Under the pieces are notes generated by a model that saw only the letters and a list, made by a program, of their open reading frames with translations, was not told the origin of the DNA and made no database searches. From Blastocatellia bacterium UBA7656 (GTDB lineage Bacteria; Acidobacteriota; Blastocatellia; UBA7656): DNA of 64,000 bases. A program made the position numbers and the translations under genes. Of this stretch, positions 42,734 through 51,475 are shown piece by piece; position 1 is the first letter of the stretch; every line of letters starts with the position of its first letter. Location of the stretch: contig DLHY01000004.1 of assembly GCA_002483445.1 (NCBI GenBank), positions 29,236-93,235 of the forward strand. The letters run 5' to 3'.

Positions 42734-43600
42734 TCAGTTCTTCATCTCGCCGAGGAATTCCGGCAGGGCGTCTTTCCAGTGGCGAAGCGGCGCGAGGCCC
42801 AATCGTTCGGAAAGAAGACAACGCATGGCAGAGTTGCGCGGGCGCGGCGCGAGTTGTCTGAGATCGGCTCGCGTCACTTTCTCGATCTCGATGTGATCGA
42901 GTCCCGACATATCGAGCGCGAGTCGGGCGAAGTCATACCACGAAGTCACGCCCGCGCTCGTTACGTGATAAAGGCCGTGCGAACCGAGTCGGATTATCTC
43001 TTCGATGCGCGCAGCGAGATCAGGCGCGTAGGTCGGAATCGATGTCTGATCGGTGACGCCTTTCAGATGCGCGCCTGCTCTGGCAAGCTCTACGACGCGG
43101 CTGCCGAAGTTCTTTCCCCCTGCGCCGAATATCCACGACGTGCGAATGATATAGGCCCGCTCGTTTTCGCTCTCGGCTGCGCGCTCTCCGGCGAGTTTCG
43201 ATTTCGCGTAGACGCTCAACGGATTCGGCTCATCCGCCTGAGTATAGAAACCTTCTTTTTCTCCATCGAAAACATAATCGGTGCTGACATGAACTATCTC
43301 GGCGTTGATGAGGCGAGCGCATCGCCCAAGCCCTTGCGGGCCGCTCTCGTTTACGGCATAAGCCCAGTCCGGCTCGCGTTCGCATCGATCAACATCGGCA
43401 GTGGCGACGCAGTTGATAACGATATCGGGTCGCGTTTTTTCCATAGCCGCTTCGACCTGCTCGCGGCTCGTGATGTCGAGATCGGCGTGCGTGAGCGCGA
43501 CCGTGTTCCACCCTGACCTGAGCCGAGATGTCATCGCGCGACCGAGCAATCCGCCCGCGCCCGCGATCAAAGCAGTCTTCTTTCGCTCCGATTCATTCAT
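42734..43600 (-). CDS. rfbD: dTDP-4-dehydrorhamnose reductase
   Basis: Residues: IAGAGGLLGRAM (NAD(P) binding), DIVINCVATADVDRCE, EIVHVSTDYVFDGEKEGFY and SVYAKSKLAGE (YxxxK), then RTSWIFGAGGKNF. This is RfbD/RmlD, which makes dTDP-L-rhamnose, the last step. ATG at 43598-43600 is chosen: it overlaps the rfbB stop by eight bases, consistent with coupled translation. About 288 residues. rfbA and rfbC are not in the window. Confidence 0.94.
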   Translation of the reverse strand: MNESERKKTALIAGAGGLLGRAMTSRLRSGWNTVALTHADLDITSREQVEAAMEKTRPDIVINCVATADVDRCEREPDWAYAVNESGPQGLGRCARLINAEIVHVSTDYVFDGEKEGFYTQADEPNPLSVYAKSKLAGERAAESENERAYIIRTSWIFGAGGKNFGSRVVELARAGAHLKGVTDQTSIPTYAPDLAARIEEIIRLGSHGLYHVTSAGVTSWYDFARLALDMSGLDHIEIEKVTRADLRQLAPRPRNSAMRCLLSERLGLAPLRHWKDALPEFLGEMKN

Positions 43601-44621
43601 CAGTTGCCTTTGACCACTCCCTTTCGCTGTACATCCGCTCGTAATAATCCCGGTACTCGCCCGACCGGGCGCGGGCGACCCACTCACTGTTTTCTGTGTA
43701 CCAGCGGACGGTTTTCTCTATGCCGCTCTCGAAAGTCTCCTGCGGTTTCCATCCGAGTTCGGTTTCGATTTTTGCGGGATCAGTCGCGTATCTCAGGTCG
43801 TGACCGAGCCGGTCGGTGACGAATCGAATGAGCGAATTAGGCTTGCCCATAAGATCGAGCAGCGTTCGGACGACTTCGAGGTTGGTCTTTTCGGCGCGCG
43901 AGCCTATGTTGTAGACCTCGCCGCTTTTCCCCCGATGCAAGACCGCATCGATGGCGCGGCAGCAGTCTTCCACATAGAGCCAGTCGCGCACGTTCATCCC
44001 GTCGCCGTAGACGGGAAGCTCACGGTCATCCATCGCGTTTGCTATCATCAGCGGGATGAGTTTTTCAGGAAACTGATAAGGGCCGTAGTTGTTCGATGCG
44101 CGGGTGGTGACGACATCCAGCCCGAATGTCACGCGGGCGGCGCGGGCGAGATGTTCCGCCGAGGCTTTCGACGCCGCGTAAGGGCTATTGGGTCGAAGAG
44201 GCGAAGACTCTGTGAAGTAACTCCTTTCATCGCACGATCCCATAACCTCGTCGGTCGATATCAAAACGAAGCGGGTAACGCCAGCCTCGCGCGCGGCATC
44301 GAGCAACGTCTGAGTTCCGAGTACGTTGGTTTGAATGAAATCTGCTGCCGCATGGATGGATCGGTCTACGTGGCTTTCGGCTGCCAAGTGAACCAACGCA
44401 TCGGCGTTTTGAATTGCTTCATCTACGCTTTGGCGGTCGCAAATGTCGCCGCGAATGAATCGGTAGCGCGGAGAGTCGGCCACGTCTTTGAGATTGTCGA
44501 GATTGCCTGCATAAGTGAGCTTGTCGAGATTCGTCACTTCGTAATCAGGATAAGCCGTCAGAATGTGCCGTATGAAGTTCGAGCCGATGAAACCGGCTCC
44601 GCCTGTTATGAGCAGCCGCAT
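43593..44621 (-). CDS. rfbB: dTDP-glucose 4,6-dehydratase
   Basis: TGGAGFIGSNFIRHI, LAAESHVDRSI, STDEVMGS, YAASKASAEHL (YxxxK), SNNYGPYQFPEKLIPLMI are RfbB blocks. It makes dTDP-4-keto-6-deoxyglucose. Start ATG 44619-44621 has GAGGAGG seven bases upstream; the longer frame up to 44678 lacks this. Length 342. With rfbD it supplies dTDP-rhamnose for surface glycans. Confidence 0.95.
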   Translation of the reverse strand: MRLLITGGAGFIGSNFIRHILTAYPDYEVTNLDKLTYAGNLDNLKDVADSPRYRFIRGDICDRQSVDEAIQNADALVHLAAESHVDRSIHAAADFIQTNVLGTQTLLDAAREAGVTRFVLISTDEVMGSCDERSYFTESSPLRPNSPYAASKASAEHLARAARVTFGLDVVTTRASNNYGPYQFPEKLIPLMIANAMDDRELPVYGDGMNVRDWLYVEDCCRAIDAVLHRGKSGEVYNIGSRAEKTNLEVVRTLLDLMGKPNSLIRFVTDRLGHDLRYATDPAKIETELGWKPQETFESGIEKTVRWYTENSEWVARARSGEYRDYYERMYSEREWSKATDE

Positions 44622-44932
44622 CGTTCCTCCTCGTGAAGCCGAATTGTAGCCGCGCTCCTTATCGCTCATCAACTCCAATGCGCCGCCGCCGATTCAGGTT
44701 TGATGGGCTGCCGAGCGAGATTTTCGTTTGAACGGTCTGAAAGAATTGTGATATATTGCCGCGCCTTGGCAATCAAAATGCCGTAACGCTCACGTTCTAA
44801 TAATCAGTCATTCGGCGCGGCCCGAATTTTCCACGGGCTGTCTCTTGTGATCGGGTGGGGTTTTCAACTAAAGGTTCGTGTCTTGATTTTCAGGCATTGT
44901 AATTCATTCCGTTCGCATCAAGGAGGAGAAAA
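44622..44932. other. 310-bp intergenic gap between divergent rfbB and CHRD gene
   Basis: Must carry both promoters. GCCGCGCC (44759-44766) and GGCGCGGC (44814-44821) are inverted repeats, and GCCCG-CGGGC is a small hairpin around 44820-44840. No strong promoter match was seen. AAGGAGGAG lies just before the CHRD gene start. Confidence 0.5.
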
Positions 44933-45781
44933 ATGAAGAGATTTGTCGCTCCGGTTCTTCTGGCGGCTATGGCGGTCGTCTCGATCTCGATGATCGTGAC
45001 GCGATCCGTTCAGGCGCAGGCCAGCACTATCATCTTCACGGCCCAGATGTTTGCGGCCAATGAGGTCGCTCCCGTCGTAGTGAACGCGACAGAAACAGGA
45101 GCCAACGGTCTTGCGACTGTCACGCTCGATATAGTCAGTTCAGGCGGCACGATCACCTCAGCCGTATCGAGATTCGACGTGAGCATGACGGGACTGGCTT
45201 CCAACAGCGTCATAATACTGGCGCACATTCACGAAGGCTCGGCTGCCGTCAACGGCCCTGTGCGTGTCGATTCGGGACTGAGTCCTGGGGCGCCCGTCCC
45301 CGCTACTGGCGGTTCAATCTCCTTTTCAAGGAGCAACCTTGCCACGTCGCCTGCGGTCGCGCAGGGCATCATCAACAACCCTGCGGGATGGTACTTCAAC
45401 GTGCATTCGGCTCTAAGCCCCGGCGGCGTGACCCGCGGACAACTCGTGCGTCAGACCGTTCAGACTCTCAATGCTCCGACTCTTGGGGAGTGGGGAATGA
45501 TTCTGATGACGCTCATCATCACGGCCCTCGGCATATACTTCCTTACGGCCCGCGGCAAAGCGGCGCTCTCAGGCGCAGATGAATCGATAGCTATGTCAGT
45601 GTCCGTCCGAGCGATCAACTGGAAACTGTTTGCAACTGTCGCTCTCATCGTCGAGGTGATCGCGGCAGCCATCCTCGTAGCTCTGCGCGCGGGAGCCGTC
45701 GATACGCTTGGCGCTCTTACGTCGGGCCTGATAGTGGCCTTCATCATTCACCTGTTTATCGGCAACGCTCGACGTCATTAG
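44933..45781 (+). CDS. CHRD domain protein with internal IPTL-type sorting motif
   Basis: Signal peptide 1-29 (SVQAQA). Residues 33-175 are a CHRD domain (AQMFAANEVAPVV, ILAHIHEGSAAVNGPV, GWYFNVHSALSPGGVTRGQLV). At 181-188 comes APTLGEWG, the IPTLxxWG-CTERM motif, followed by a membrane helix and Arg207 (TARGK), which would normally end the protein. Here about 75 more residues follow with two more helices (KLFATVALIVEVIAAAILVAL, TSGLIVAFIIHLFIG). It stops one base before the exosortase frame, so both are in one operon. Confidence 0.85.
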   Translation: MKRFVAPVLLAAMAVVSISMIVTRSVQAQASTIIFTAQMFAANEVAPVVVNATETGANGLATVTLDIVSSGGTITSAVSRFDVSMTGLASNSVIILAHIHEGSAAVNGPVRVDSGLSPGAPVPATGGSISFSRSNLATSPAVAQGIINNPAGWYFNVHSALSPGGVTRGQLVRQTVQTLNAPTLGEWGMILMTLIITALGIYFLTARGKAALSGADESIAMSVSVRAINWKLFATVALIVEVIAAAILVALRAGAVDTLGALTSGLIVAFIIHLFIGNARRH

Positions 45782-45794
45782 ATTGTCGACGGAT

Positions 45795-46331
45795 ATGCGA
45801 GGGATTGAAAAAGCGTCGGCCTTTTTGAGCGCGAACCGGAAAGCTCTGGTGTTTCTGCTCCGCTTCGCGCTTATATTCGGCCTCGCCTACTTCGTGTTCG
45901 GAATAGCTCCGGGAATTCGCAACGGGGTGATACGGCCTTACACCGAATGGCTGGCCCGCGCCGTCGCCTGGACAGTCAATCTCTTCGGCGCAGACGCGAT
46001 GGCCGAAGGCCAGATGGTTCGCTCTTCGCAGTTTTCAATACAGATCGCTATGGGCTGCGACGGAGTTGAAGCATCGTGCCTCTTTCTGGCGGGAGTTCTG
46101 GCCTATCCGACCGGGTGGCGGGAAAAAATGATGGGGCTTGCCGCAGGGGTGCCTGCCATTCACGCGATCAATCTGGCGCGGCTGGTGATGCTCTACTACG
46201 CAGGCATCCTTCTGCCATCGGTCGTCGAAGAAGTTCACGTCTATGTCGCTCAAACCATCGTCATACTCCTCTCAACCGTCCTCCTCCTCTTCTGGCTCCA
46301 GCGAGTCGCCGCTCGGCCTGAGCGAGCTTAG
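45795..46331 (+). CDS. xrtH: exosortase H (IPTLxxWG-CTERM specific)
   Basis: Multi-span membrane enzyme of 178 residues with the catalytic set Cys88 (AMGCDGVEASC), Arg129 (NLARLVMLYY) and His148 (VEEVHVYVAQ). This is the core of exosortases, and XrtH is the type paired with IPTLxxWG motifs, present in the gene just upstream. It cuts the sorting signal and probably attaches the protein to a surface glycan or releases it. ATG 45795 chosen over TTG 45783. The gene is overlapped by the next over 89 bases. Confidence 0.9.
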   Translation: MRGIEKASAFLSANRKALVFLLRFALIFGLAYFVFGIAPGIRNGVIRPYTEWLARAVAWTVNLFGADAMAEGQMVRSSQFSIQIAMGCDGVEASCLFLAGVLAYPTGWREKMMGLAAGVPAIHAINLARLVMLYYAGILLPSVVEEVHVYVAQTIVILLSTVLLLFWLQRVAARPERA

Positions 46332-46944
46332 ATGGCCGCGCCTTTTGCTTGTGGCTGCGGGTCTCTACGTGGTTCTGCTTCCACTCTGGTGGTACTCAGT
46401 AGAGGGATTGGTCGTTTTGACCTCAGCCCCGGCGGACTGGATTTATCATTTCTTCGACCCAAAGGTTCGCATCAAGCCCGACGGCAGAGTTGTGAAAATC
46501 GTCTTCGCCGTTGCGGGAGGCGAGCCTGTCTTATCAGGACTCGGATTGGATAAAGTCACTTACGGATTGCCAATGCTTGCCGCGCTCGTAATGGCTACGC
46601 GCTCACGGTCGCTCAAGGCAAAGGCCCGCGCGCTCATACTCGGTCTTGGCATTATGCTCGCGCTGACGGTTCCTGCCGTGATGATGTGGGCGAAGCTATC
46701 GGGTTTGCAGATAGAAGAAAACCTTGCGGGCGCGAGCGCCGGGAGCCGTTCCGGTTTTTTTTATTACGCATTTCACGGCTACGCATTCTCGCAACCCGTA
46801 GTCGCCACAGGTTTATGGCTTGCGTTTTTGATGCTGGGCCTGTTTGAAGGAAAGCCCAAAGCGGAGAAAACCCCGGTCTCGCGCAACGCGCCGTGTCCGT
46901 GCGGCAGCGGTCGGAAATACAAGCTCTGCTGCGGGCGAGGGTGA
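46243..46944 (+). CDS. exosortase H-associated membrane protein with SEC-C motif
   Basis: Membrane helices near residues 31-50, 100-115, 127-146 and 180-203 and DPKVRIKPDGRVVKIVF and YGLPMLAALVMATRS match the partner protein found next to XrtH. The C-terminus RNAPCPCGSGRKYKLCCG is a SEC-C zinc motif, unusual here. ATG 46243 gives an 89-base overlap with xrtH and a Ser-rich N-terminus; the true start could be later (near 46340, non-ATG). Exact function unknown, probably helps the exosortase. Confidence 0.75.
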   Translation: MSLKPSSYSSQPSSSSSGSSESPLGLSELRWPRLLLVAAGLYVVLLPLWWYSVEGLVVLTSAPADWIYHFFDPKVRIKPDGRVVKIVFAVAGGEPVLSGLGLDKVTYGLPMLAALVMATRSRSLKAKARALILGLGIMLALTVPAVMMWAKLSGLQIEENLAGASAGSRSGFFYYAFHGYAFSQPVVATGLWLAFLMLGLFEGKPKAEKTPVSRNAPCPCGSGRKYKLCCGRG

Positions 46945-46948
46945 AGGT

Positions 46949-47176
46949 TTATCTTCGCCGCGAAAGTTGATGATAGGGGTAGCAATCAATGATGCAATCG
47001 CGCATATACCCGCCTTTGGATTCCGTCTCCATCAACTCTTTGTATATCTTCCGAGGAACGCCTTCATAGCAGTAAGTAAGTCCGCTGTTGAAGACGACTT
47101 CCAGCGTTTTGGTCTTCGCGTCATACCCGACCGCATGGATCATGCTCGATTCAACGGTTGTCAGTTTCACCTTCAT
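46949..47176 (-). CDS. KTSC domain protein
   Basis: 75 residues; VESSMIHAVGYDAKTKTLEVVFNSGLTYCYEGVPRKIYKELMETESKGGYMRD fits the KTSC domain, a small lysyl-tRNA-synthetase-derived module. Role unknown. Its start overlaps the stop of the coiled-coil gene (47173-47176, ATGA), so it is the second gene of that unit. Confidence 0.85.
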   Translation of the reverse strand: MKVKLTTVESSMIHAVGYDAKTKTLEVVFNSGLTYCYEGVPRKIYKELMETESKGGYMRDCIIDCYPYHQLSRRR

Positions 47177-48234
47177 TTCTCCTGCGACTGCTTGCGCGAC
47201 TCGGTGATGAACTGTTGCAGGTTTTCGAGCGACCTCGTGGCCGAAGAGCCTTCGATGGTCTTGAGCGCGATCTCCTGAATCTGAGCGTAGGCTTTCTCAA
47301 GCTGCTGTGACAGTCGGGCTATCTGTTCGTTCTGCTCTTTGACCGTCGATTCGAGCGATTCGATTCGGGTGGTCAGCACATTTCGCTCGCCGACGAATTC
47401 CTTCCTGATAAGTTCCTCTTTGTTCCGGGCCTCAGCCTGAACCGATTGCGTAGCATCTTTGACTGCTTTGCTGACTGCCGATTCCATCTCTTTTGGAAAC
47501 GCCTCGACTCGTTTTCTCAACTCGACGAGTTCTTCTTCCTTCTGAGCCACTACTCTTTCGCGCTCGGCAATCTCGCGCTCCATCTGCTCGCGTTGGAGCG
47601 CGATCTCCCTTTCAAGCCGCGCCTTCTCGTCCTCGAATTTATCTTTGGCCAGTTGCTGCTCGCGGTTGAAGATGTAGAGGTACTCTTCCTTCTCGCGTTC
47701 GCGGCGTTTCTGCTCCTGCGAGTCGCGTTCTTTCTTTTCCGCTTCATGCGACTTCTTCTCTTTTTCCCACTCCGAGCGCGCAGACTGAATTTCTCTTTCG
47801 AGTTCTTCCTTCTTCGACGCCATTTCCTCTTCGAAGTCTTCGCGACGGAGGTGCTGGGCTTCTATGAGCGCAGCCAGAGACGACGCGGCCTTTTGTATCT
47901 CGTAAATTTCCTGAAGCTCGCTTTCCTTAGCCTCGACTGCCTTTTTGATCTCCTCGTATTTGCTTATCTGCTCTTCGAGTTTGTCGGAAAGCTGCGCGAG
48001 CGTGCGGCCCATTTCCGCCTTTAAGTTTCCCGCTTCCTTCACAATCCCTTCGGTCGAAAGTGAATCGGCAACCTCGACGGCCTGCCTGACCGCTTTTTCT
48101 TCGATCTTCTGTTCCGGCTTCAAATCAGATTCCCGCTTCTCTTCCATCTGCTTGAGCAGATCGTTGTAAGCCGTGATCATCTCCTGCTTGGTGTTGGCGG
48201 CTGAAAGCTTGCGCGGAGTTTTTCTCTCGGGCAT
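47173..48234 (-). CDS. long coiled-coil protein
   Basis: 353 residues, nearly all heptad-like Glu/Lys/Arg/Gln-rich coiled coil (residues 90-245 continuous, then 290-335), without membrane helix or signal. Possibly a structural or scaffold protein related to SMC-like fragments; no motif allows a name. A perfect 32-bp hairpin lies 16 bases upstream of the start, so expression may be affected at the RNA level. Confidence 0.75.
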   Translation of the reverse strand: MPERKTPRKLSAANTKQEMITAYNDLLKQMEEKRESDLKPEQKIEEKAVRQAVEVADSLSTEGIVKEAGNLKAEMGRTLAQLSDKLEEQISKYEEIKKAVEAKESELQEIYEIQKAASSLAALIEAQHLRREDFEEEMASKKEELEREIQSARSEWEKEKKSHEAEKKERDSQEQKRREREKEEYLYIFNREQQLAKDKFEDEKARLEREIALQREQMEREIAERERVVAQKEEELVELRKRVEAFPKEMESAVSKAVKDATQSVQAEARNKEELIRKEFVGERNVLTTRIESLESTVKEQNEQIARLSQQLEKAYAQIQEIALKTIEGSSATRSLENLQQFITESRKQSQEK

Positions 48235-48250
48235 GACATCCTCTCAAAGT

Positions 48251-48329
48251 AGTCAGGAGTCTGGAGTCGAGAGTCTGGAGTCGGAAGAAGGCGATGCGAC
48301 TCCAGACTCTCGACTCCAGACTCCTGACT
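48251..48329. repeat. perfect 32-bp inverted repeat made of heptamers
   Basis: Left arm 48251-48282 (AGTCAGG, AGTCTGG, AGTCGAG, AGTCTGG, AGTC) and right arm 48298-48329 are exact reverse complements; loop 15 bases. Heptamer unit structure is obvious. It lies between the icd stop (48337) and the coiled-coil start (48234). A 25-base stretch of the right arm recurs exactly at 55210-55234. Confidence 0.95.
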
Positions 48330-48336
48330 TATGAAT

Positions 48337-49722
48337 TCACATATTCTCGATAATCGCCGAAGCGTACTCGCTGGTCTTGAGCTTGGTCGCGCCTTCCATC
48401 TGACGATGCAGATCATAGGTGACGCGCTTTTGCTGAATGGTTTTCGTCAACGCGCTTATGATCATCCCACTGACCTCGCGCCAGCCCAGGTGATCGAACA
48501 TCATAACGCCTGAAAGCATCACCGACGAAGGATTGATAACGTCTCGGTCGGCGTACTTGGGAGCCGTGCCATGCGTGGCTTCGAATATGGCAGCCGTATC
48601 CCCGATATTGGCTCCCGGAGCCATTCCTAAGCCGCCCACCTGCGCAGCCGCCGCGTCAGAAAAATAATCGCCGTTGAGATTCGGAGTCGCCACGACAGAG
48701 TATTCATCAGGCCGTATGATGACCTGCTGAAACATCGAATCGGCTATTCGATCCTTGACCAGAAGCTTCTGCTTCCACTGAAGGTTGCCGTGTGTGTCCC
48801 AGATCGCGGCCATCGTCTGTTTAACTTCATCGATTGCCTCAGCGCGCTGGGCAGGCGACATCTGCTCGAATCCCGGCTCGATCATACGCGCGTTTTCTTC
48901 GTCGGTGATCGCTGAGTTCTTCTCGCAGTTTTCAAGTATCCACGTCTCGCGCTCGGTGACCGTTTCGTTGCGGAATTCCTCGCGCGCAAGCTCATAGCCC
49001 CAGTCGCGAAAAGCGCCCTCGGTGAATTTCATGATGTTGCCCTTGTGAACGAGCGTGACCGACGGGCGACCAAATTCCAGCGCGTAACGGATAGCTCGAC
49101 GCACAAGTCTTTTGGTGCCTGTCGCCGAGATAGGTTTGATGCCTATGCCGCTGTCTGCTCTCACCTTGAAACCGTATTTGTCGTTGAGCAGCGAGATGAT
49201 TTCCTTCGCGCGGTCGCTTCCTGCTGTGAACTCGATTCCAGCATAAACGTCTTCGGTGTTTTCGCGAAAGATCACCACGTCCAGTCTTTCAGGATGCTTG
49301 ACGGGCGAAGGCACGCCCTCGAAGTAGCGGACGGGGCGGACGCAGGCATAAAGATCGAGTACCTGACGGAGAGTGACGTTGAGGCTGCGTATGCCGCCGC
49401 CTATTGGAGTCGTGAGCGGCCCTTTGATTGCGACCGCGTATTCCTGAATTGCTTTCACAGAATCATCTGTCAGCCACTCGCCGAAACGATTGAAGGCTTT
49501 TTCTCCGGCGAATATCTCGTACCACACAACGCGGCGCTCGCCGCCGTAGCATTTTTCAACTGCCGCGTCGAACACTCTTTGAGATGCGCGCCAGATATCG
49601 CGCCCTGTGCCGTCGCCTTCTATGAAAGGAATCACCGGTCGGTCGGGAACAAGGAGTTGATCTCCCTCGACCTTTATCTTTTGACCATCAGCGGGAACTT
49701 CTATACCATTGAACGTCGCCAT
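48337..49722 (-). CDS. icd: isocitrate dehydrogenase (NADP-dependent)
   Basis: IPFIEGDGTGRDI, IKGPLTTPIGGGIRSLNVTLRQ (substrate Ser/Asn), RENTEDVYAGIE, VHKGNIMKFTEGAF, NLNGDYFSD and EATHGTAPKYA are the IDH blocks. TCA enzyme making 2-oxoglutarate. Start ATG 49722 follows an AGGAGGTGATT at 49728-49738 that is a near-perfect complement to 16S rRNA, nine bases ahead. Length 461. Divergent from accA. Confidence 0.96.
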   Translation of the reverse strand: MATFNGIEVPADGQKIKVEGDQLLVPDRPVIPFIEGDGTGRDIWRASQRVFDAAVEKCYGGERRVVWYEIFAGEKAFNRFGEWLTDDSVKAIQEYAVAIKGPLTTPIGGGIRSLNVTLRQVLDLYACVRPVRYFEGVPSPVKHPERLDVVIFRENTEDVYAGIEFTAGSDRAKEIISLLNDKYGFKVRADSGIGIKPISATGTKRLVRRAIRYALEFGRPSVTLVHKGNIMKFTEGAFRDWGYELAREEFRNETVTERETWILENCEKNSAITDEENARMIEPGFEQMSPAQRAEAIDEVKQTMAAIWDTHGNLQWKQKLLVKDRIADSMFQQVIIRPDEYSVVATPNLNGDYFSDAAAAQVGGLGMAPGANIGDTAAIFEATHGTAPKYADRDVINPSSVMLSGVMMFDHLGWREVSGMIISALTKTIQQKRVTYDLHRQMEGATKLKTSEYASAIIENM

Positions 49723-49763
49723 CACTAATCACCTCCTGTTTTACCGCATCGAGCGCGGGCGCA

Positions 49764-49792
49764 ATGTAACAAGGCGGCTCGGCGAGTGTCAA
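49764..49792 (-). promoter_or_regulatory. icd promoter
   Basis: On the minus strand TTGACA (49792-49787), 17 bases, TTACAT (49769-49764). The -35 box is consensus and it lies 42 bases before the icd start. Confidence 0.55.
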
Positions 49793-49887
49793 GATGCGAG
49801 CAGGGCGGGATTTGGGAACGGCGCGCGCGGAAAACAGTTCGAAGCGAGGCTCCTGTATGCCGATTTTTCCTCGAAGACTGGAACATC

Positions 49888-50790
49888 ATGGTGGAACGAA
49901 GAATGGCTCCAGGCGATGACGAGACGATGGACGAGATTCATCGTCGCCTCAAGGAATCAGAAGCGGCTAATCTCACCGCCGACCCTCAGCCTCCCGGCGT
50001 GTGGGAGCGCGTTCAGATGGCCCGACATGAGACGCGGCCATACACGCTCGACTACATAAAGCTCGTCTTCACCGATTTTCATGAACTGCACGGCGACCGC
50101 CGTTTCGGAGAAGACGCGGCCATAGTCGCAGGAATCGCGCGCTATCACGACGAGCCTTGTGTCGTTCTCGGCCATCAGAAAGGGCGCACCACCCGCACCC
50201 GTCAGCAGCGCAATTTCGGGATGCCCAAACCGGAAGGCTATCGCAAGGCGTTGAGAGTGATGAAGCTGGCGGAAAAATTCAATCGGCCCATTTTCACCTT
50301 CATCGATACGCCCGGAGCTTACCCCGGCATCGATGCCGAAGAACGGGGCGAGGCTGAAGCCATTGCTTACAATCTGCGCGAGATGGCGAAACTCCGCGTG
50401 CCGGTGATCGTCACCGTAACGGGCGAAGGCGGATCGGGAGGGGCGCTTGCAATCGCGGTGGGCGATGTGGTGCTGATGCTCGAAAACGCGATCTATTCGG
50501 TTATCTCGCCCGAAGGCTGCGCGTCGATTTTATGGAGGGATCGCGCCTTTGCAGAGCAGGCTGCAAAGGCTTTGAAGATCACCGCTGAGGACCTGCTTCA
50601 GTTCGGACTCATAGACAAAATAGTTCCTGAGCCTCAAGGCGGCGCGCACACCGACCATGAAGCGATGGCTCGAATACTGGACAAGCATCTCTCTGAAGCT
50701 TTGGCCTCGGTCAAGGGACTAGGCGAAGCGGAGCGCGTCGGTCGCCGCTACGACAAATTCCGCGCCATGGGCGAATTCTCTGAGCGTTGA
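49888..50790 (+). CDS. accA: acetyl-CoA carboxylase carboxyltransferase subunit alpha
   Basis: RVQMARHETRPYTLDYIKLVFTDFHELHGDRRFGED, VVLGHQKGRTT, NFGMPKPEGYRKALRVMKLAEKF, TFIDTPGAYPGIDAEERGE, GEGGSGGALAIAVGD and YSVISPEGCASILWRD are AccA. It is the carboxyltransferase alpha chain for malonyl-CoA. The N-terminal helical part is shorter than usual; ATG 49888 or 49903 possible, the longer frame to 49786 has no homology. Next gene overlaps by one base. Confidence 0.93.
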   Translation: MVERRMAPGDDETMDEIHRRLKESEAANLTADPQPPGVWERVQMARHETRPYTLDYIKLVFTDFHELHGDRRFGEDAAIVAGIARYHDEPCVVLGHQKGRTTRTRQQRNFGMPKPEGYRKALRVMKLAEKFNRPIFTFIDTPGAYPGIDAEERGEAEAIAYNLREMAKLRVPVIVTVTGEGGSGGALAIAVGDVVLMLENAIYSVISPEGCASILWRDRAFAEQAAKALKITAEDLLQFGLIDKIVPEPQGGAHTDHEAMARILDKHLSEALASVKGLGEAERVGRRYDKFRAMGEFSER

Positions 50791-51455
50791 TGGATTTCGA
50801 ATGCTTCATCTTCGATTTCGACGGAACGCTTGCCTGCTCGGAGCGCGCTTACCGCGAAGCCTTTCTTCATTCGATAAAACTTCACACGCGACTCGATGTC
50901 GACGAGATGGAGATGAGCGGCTTCTGGAACATGACGCCTCACGAGGTGCTGAGTCGCTACAATGAAGCGCGGATAGATGAAATGATTCTGAGCTTCGAAG
51001 AACATTACTACGCAAACCATCACCATCATCTCGCAGCTTATGAGGGCATCGTCGAGATGCTCGATCATCTGATCGGCGGCGGCTCGCGAATAGGAATAGT
51101 GTCGCTCAAGCCGCGTCGCGCCGGAGAGATAGAGTTGGACATCACGGGGCTGAGGGAAAAAATAATCTCCGCCGTGTGGGGCGACGACGTTGAGCGACCA
51201 AAGCCCGAACCTGACGGCGTGCTGAGAGTTTTGAAGACGCTCGACGCCGATCCGCGCCACACGCTCGTCATAGGCGACAGTCCTTCTGACATCATAATGG
51301 GACGCCGCGCGGGAACGTGGACAGCCGCCGCGCTTTGGGGCGGAGTGAGCGCAGCGTCGACGCTGCGCGAGCGATTGCTTGAGCATCAGCCCGACCTTGC
51401 GCTCGCGTCGCCTGATGATTTATTGAGAGCGTTGGAACGCTTTTCGTTCGAGTGA
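50790..51455 (+). CDS. HAD-superfamily phosphatase (phosphoglycolate phosphatase-like)
   Basis: FIFDFDGTLACSERAYREAF (motif I, nucleophile Asp), GIVSLKPRR (motif II position), KPEPDGVLRVL (Lys) and VIGDSPSDIIMGRRAGTWTAAALWG (motif III/IV). Cap is C1 type. Length 221. It is tied to accA by TGATG overlap, so co-translated. Substrate not set; phosphoglycolate or sugar phosphates are typical. Confidence 0.88.
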   Translation: MDFECFIFDFDGTLACSERAYREAFLHSIKLHTRLDVDEMEMSGFWNMTPHEVLSRYNEARIDEMILSFEEHYYANHHHHLAAYEGIVEMLDHLIGGGSRIGIVSLKPRRAGEIELDITGLREKIISAVWGDDVERPKPEPDGVLRVLKTLDADPRHTLVIGDSPSDIIMGRRAGTWTAAALWGGVSAASTLRERLLEHQPDLALASPDDLLRALERFSFE

Positions 51456-51475
51456 GATCGAATGGGAGAACAGAA

